Shown here in pieces: positions 63,691 to 64,000 of a stretch of 64,000 nt of DNA. The DNA lies in assembly GCF_031679605.1 (NCBI RefSeq), contig NZ_CP117522.1:6820001-6884000 (forward strand). Direction: 5' to 3'. Made by a program: the position numbers and the translations under genes. Within the stretch, counting starts at the first letter, position 1, and every line of letters begins with the position of its first letter. The notes under the pieces are model-generated. The model did no database searches. It worked only from the letters and a program-made list of their open reading frames with translations, and was not told the DNA's origin. Origin of the DNA: Streptomyces luomodiensis. GTDB taxonomy: Bacteria > Actinomycetota > Actinomycetes > Streptomycetales > Streptomycetaceae.

Positions 63691-64000
63691 GTGAACAAGG
63701 CGCAGCTCGTAGAAGCGATTGCCGACAAGCTCGGCGGCCGTCAGCAGGCCGCCGATGCGGTCGACGCCGTCCTGGATGCCATCGTCCGGGCGGTCGTCGC
63801 CGGGGAGCGAGTTTCGGTCACTGGATTCGGCTCGTTCGAGAAGGTGGAACGTCCTGCCCGGTACGCCCGTAACCCGCAGACCGGGGAGCGCGTGCGGGTC
63901 AAGAAGACCTCGGTGCCCCGCTTCCGTCCCGGCCAGGGGTTCAAGGACCTGGTGAGCGGCTCCAAGAAGCTCCCGCGCGGGGGCGAGGTCGCCGTGAAGA
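63691..64000 (+). CDS. hupS: HU-family nucleoid protein HupS, 5' part
   Basis: DNA-binding HU protein, cut by the window end. MNKAQLVEAIADKLGGRQQA, the beta-arm VTGFGSFEKVERPARYARNP and the conserved RFRPGQGFKDLVSG. The HU core is followed by KKLPRGGEVAVK, the start of the lysine-rich tail that marks the sporulation form HupS rather than HupA, but the tail itself is outside the window. GTG start with GGGGAAG upstream. Confidence 0.9.
   Translation, partial: MNKAQLVEAIADKLGGRQQAADAVDAVLDAIVRAVVAGERVSVTGFGSFEKVERPARYARNPQTGERVRVKKTSVPRFRPGQGFKDLVSGSKKLPRGGEVAVK

Overview
The window is a piece of a Streptomyces chromosome. GC is very high with strong third-position GC bias, starts are often GTG, and the genes are typical of the genus: conservons (cvnABCD), acyl-CoA carboxylase epsilon subunit, NdgR-type IclR regulator, HupS and rare TTA codons. 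From memory, the gene order matches the conserved core of S. coelicolor from ligA (about SCO5494) to hupS (about SCO5556), with some accessory genes between. That synteny is recalled, not searched.

Layout. 1-7800: 3' part of ligA, the c-di-GMP protein rmdB, and the gat operon (gatC, gatA, two duplicated 31-codon sORFs, a 79-aa protein, gatB). 7800-17000: accessory genes (M81 peptidase, LuxR/LAL regulator, small DUF6191-like protein, sugar-dehydrogenase-like lipoprotein, aldo/keto reductase, D-2-hydroxyacid dehydrogenase). 17126-25886: a second, PAS-containing GGDEF/EAL protein, then ilvBNC behind a leader-peptide attenuator, then serA. 26100-32420: two TetR/MFS efflux pairs flanking a secreted GH6 glycosidase. 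32454-36513: proline catabolism (PucR-type regulator, proline dehydrogenase, P5C dehydrogenase). 37000-43200: Tat-exported phosphatase, leuB, ilvE and a citramalate-synthase-type gene with its own apparent attenuator. 43500-45373: accB-accE. 45505-56221: two tandem conservons on the minus strand. 56700-60090: small protein, FAH-family hydrolase, gltX and five tRNAs (Gln, Glu, Glu, Gln, Glu). 60100-64000: ndgR, leuCD, a small conserved gene and the 5' part of hupS.

Two themes link the genes. (1) Branched-chain amino acids: ilvB, ilvN, ilvC, leuB, ilvE, cimA, leuC and leuD are all here, with two leader-peptide attenuators and NdgR as local control. (2) Glutamine decoding: gatCAB, gltX and a tRNA-Gln/tRNA-Glu cluster give every part of the indirect Gln-tRNA route.

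The most unusual items are an exact 92-bp tandem duplication that makes two coupled 31-codon sORFs inside the gat operon; about 311 bp of complete identity between the two cvnB paralogues (likely gene conversion); an 8-10 unit array of 28-bp repeats upstream of a TTA-containing GH6 gene; a TTA codon in rmdB; a GGDEF/EAL protein whose EAL half has lost its catalytic residues; and many short tandem repeats at gene borders.
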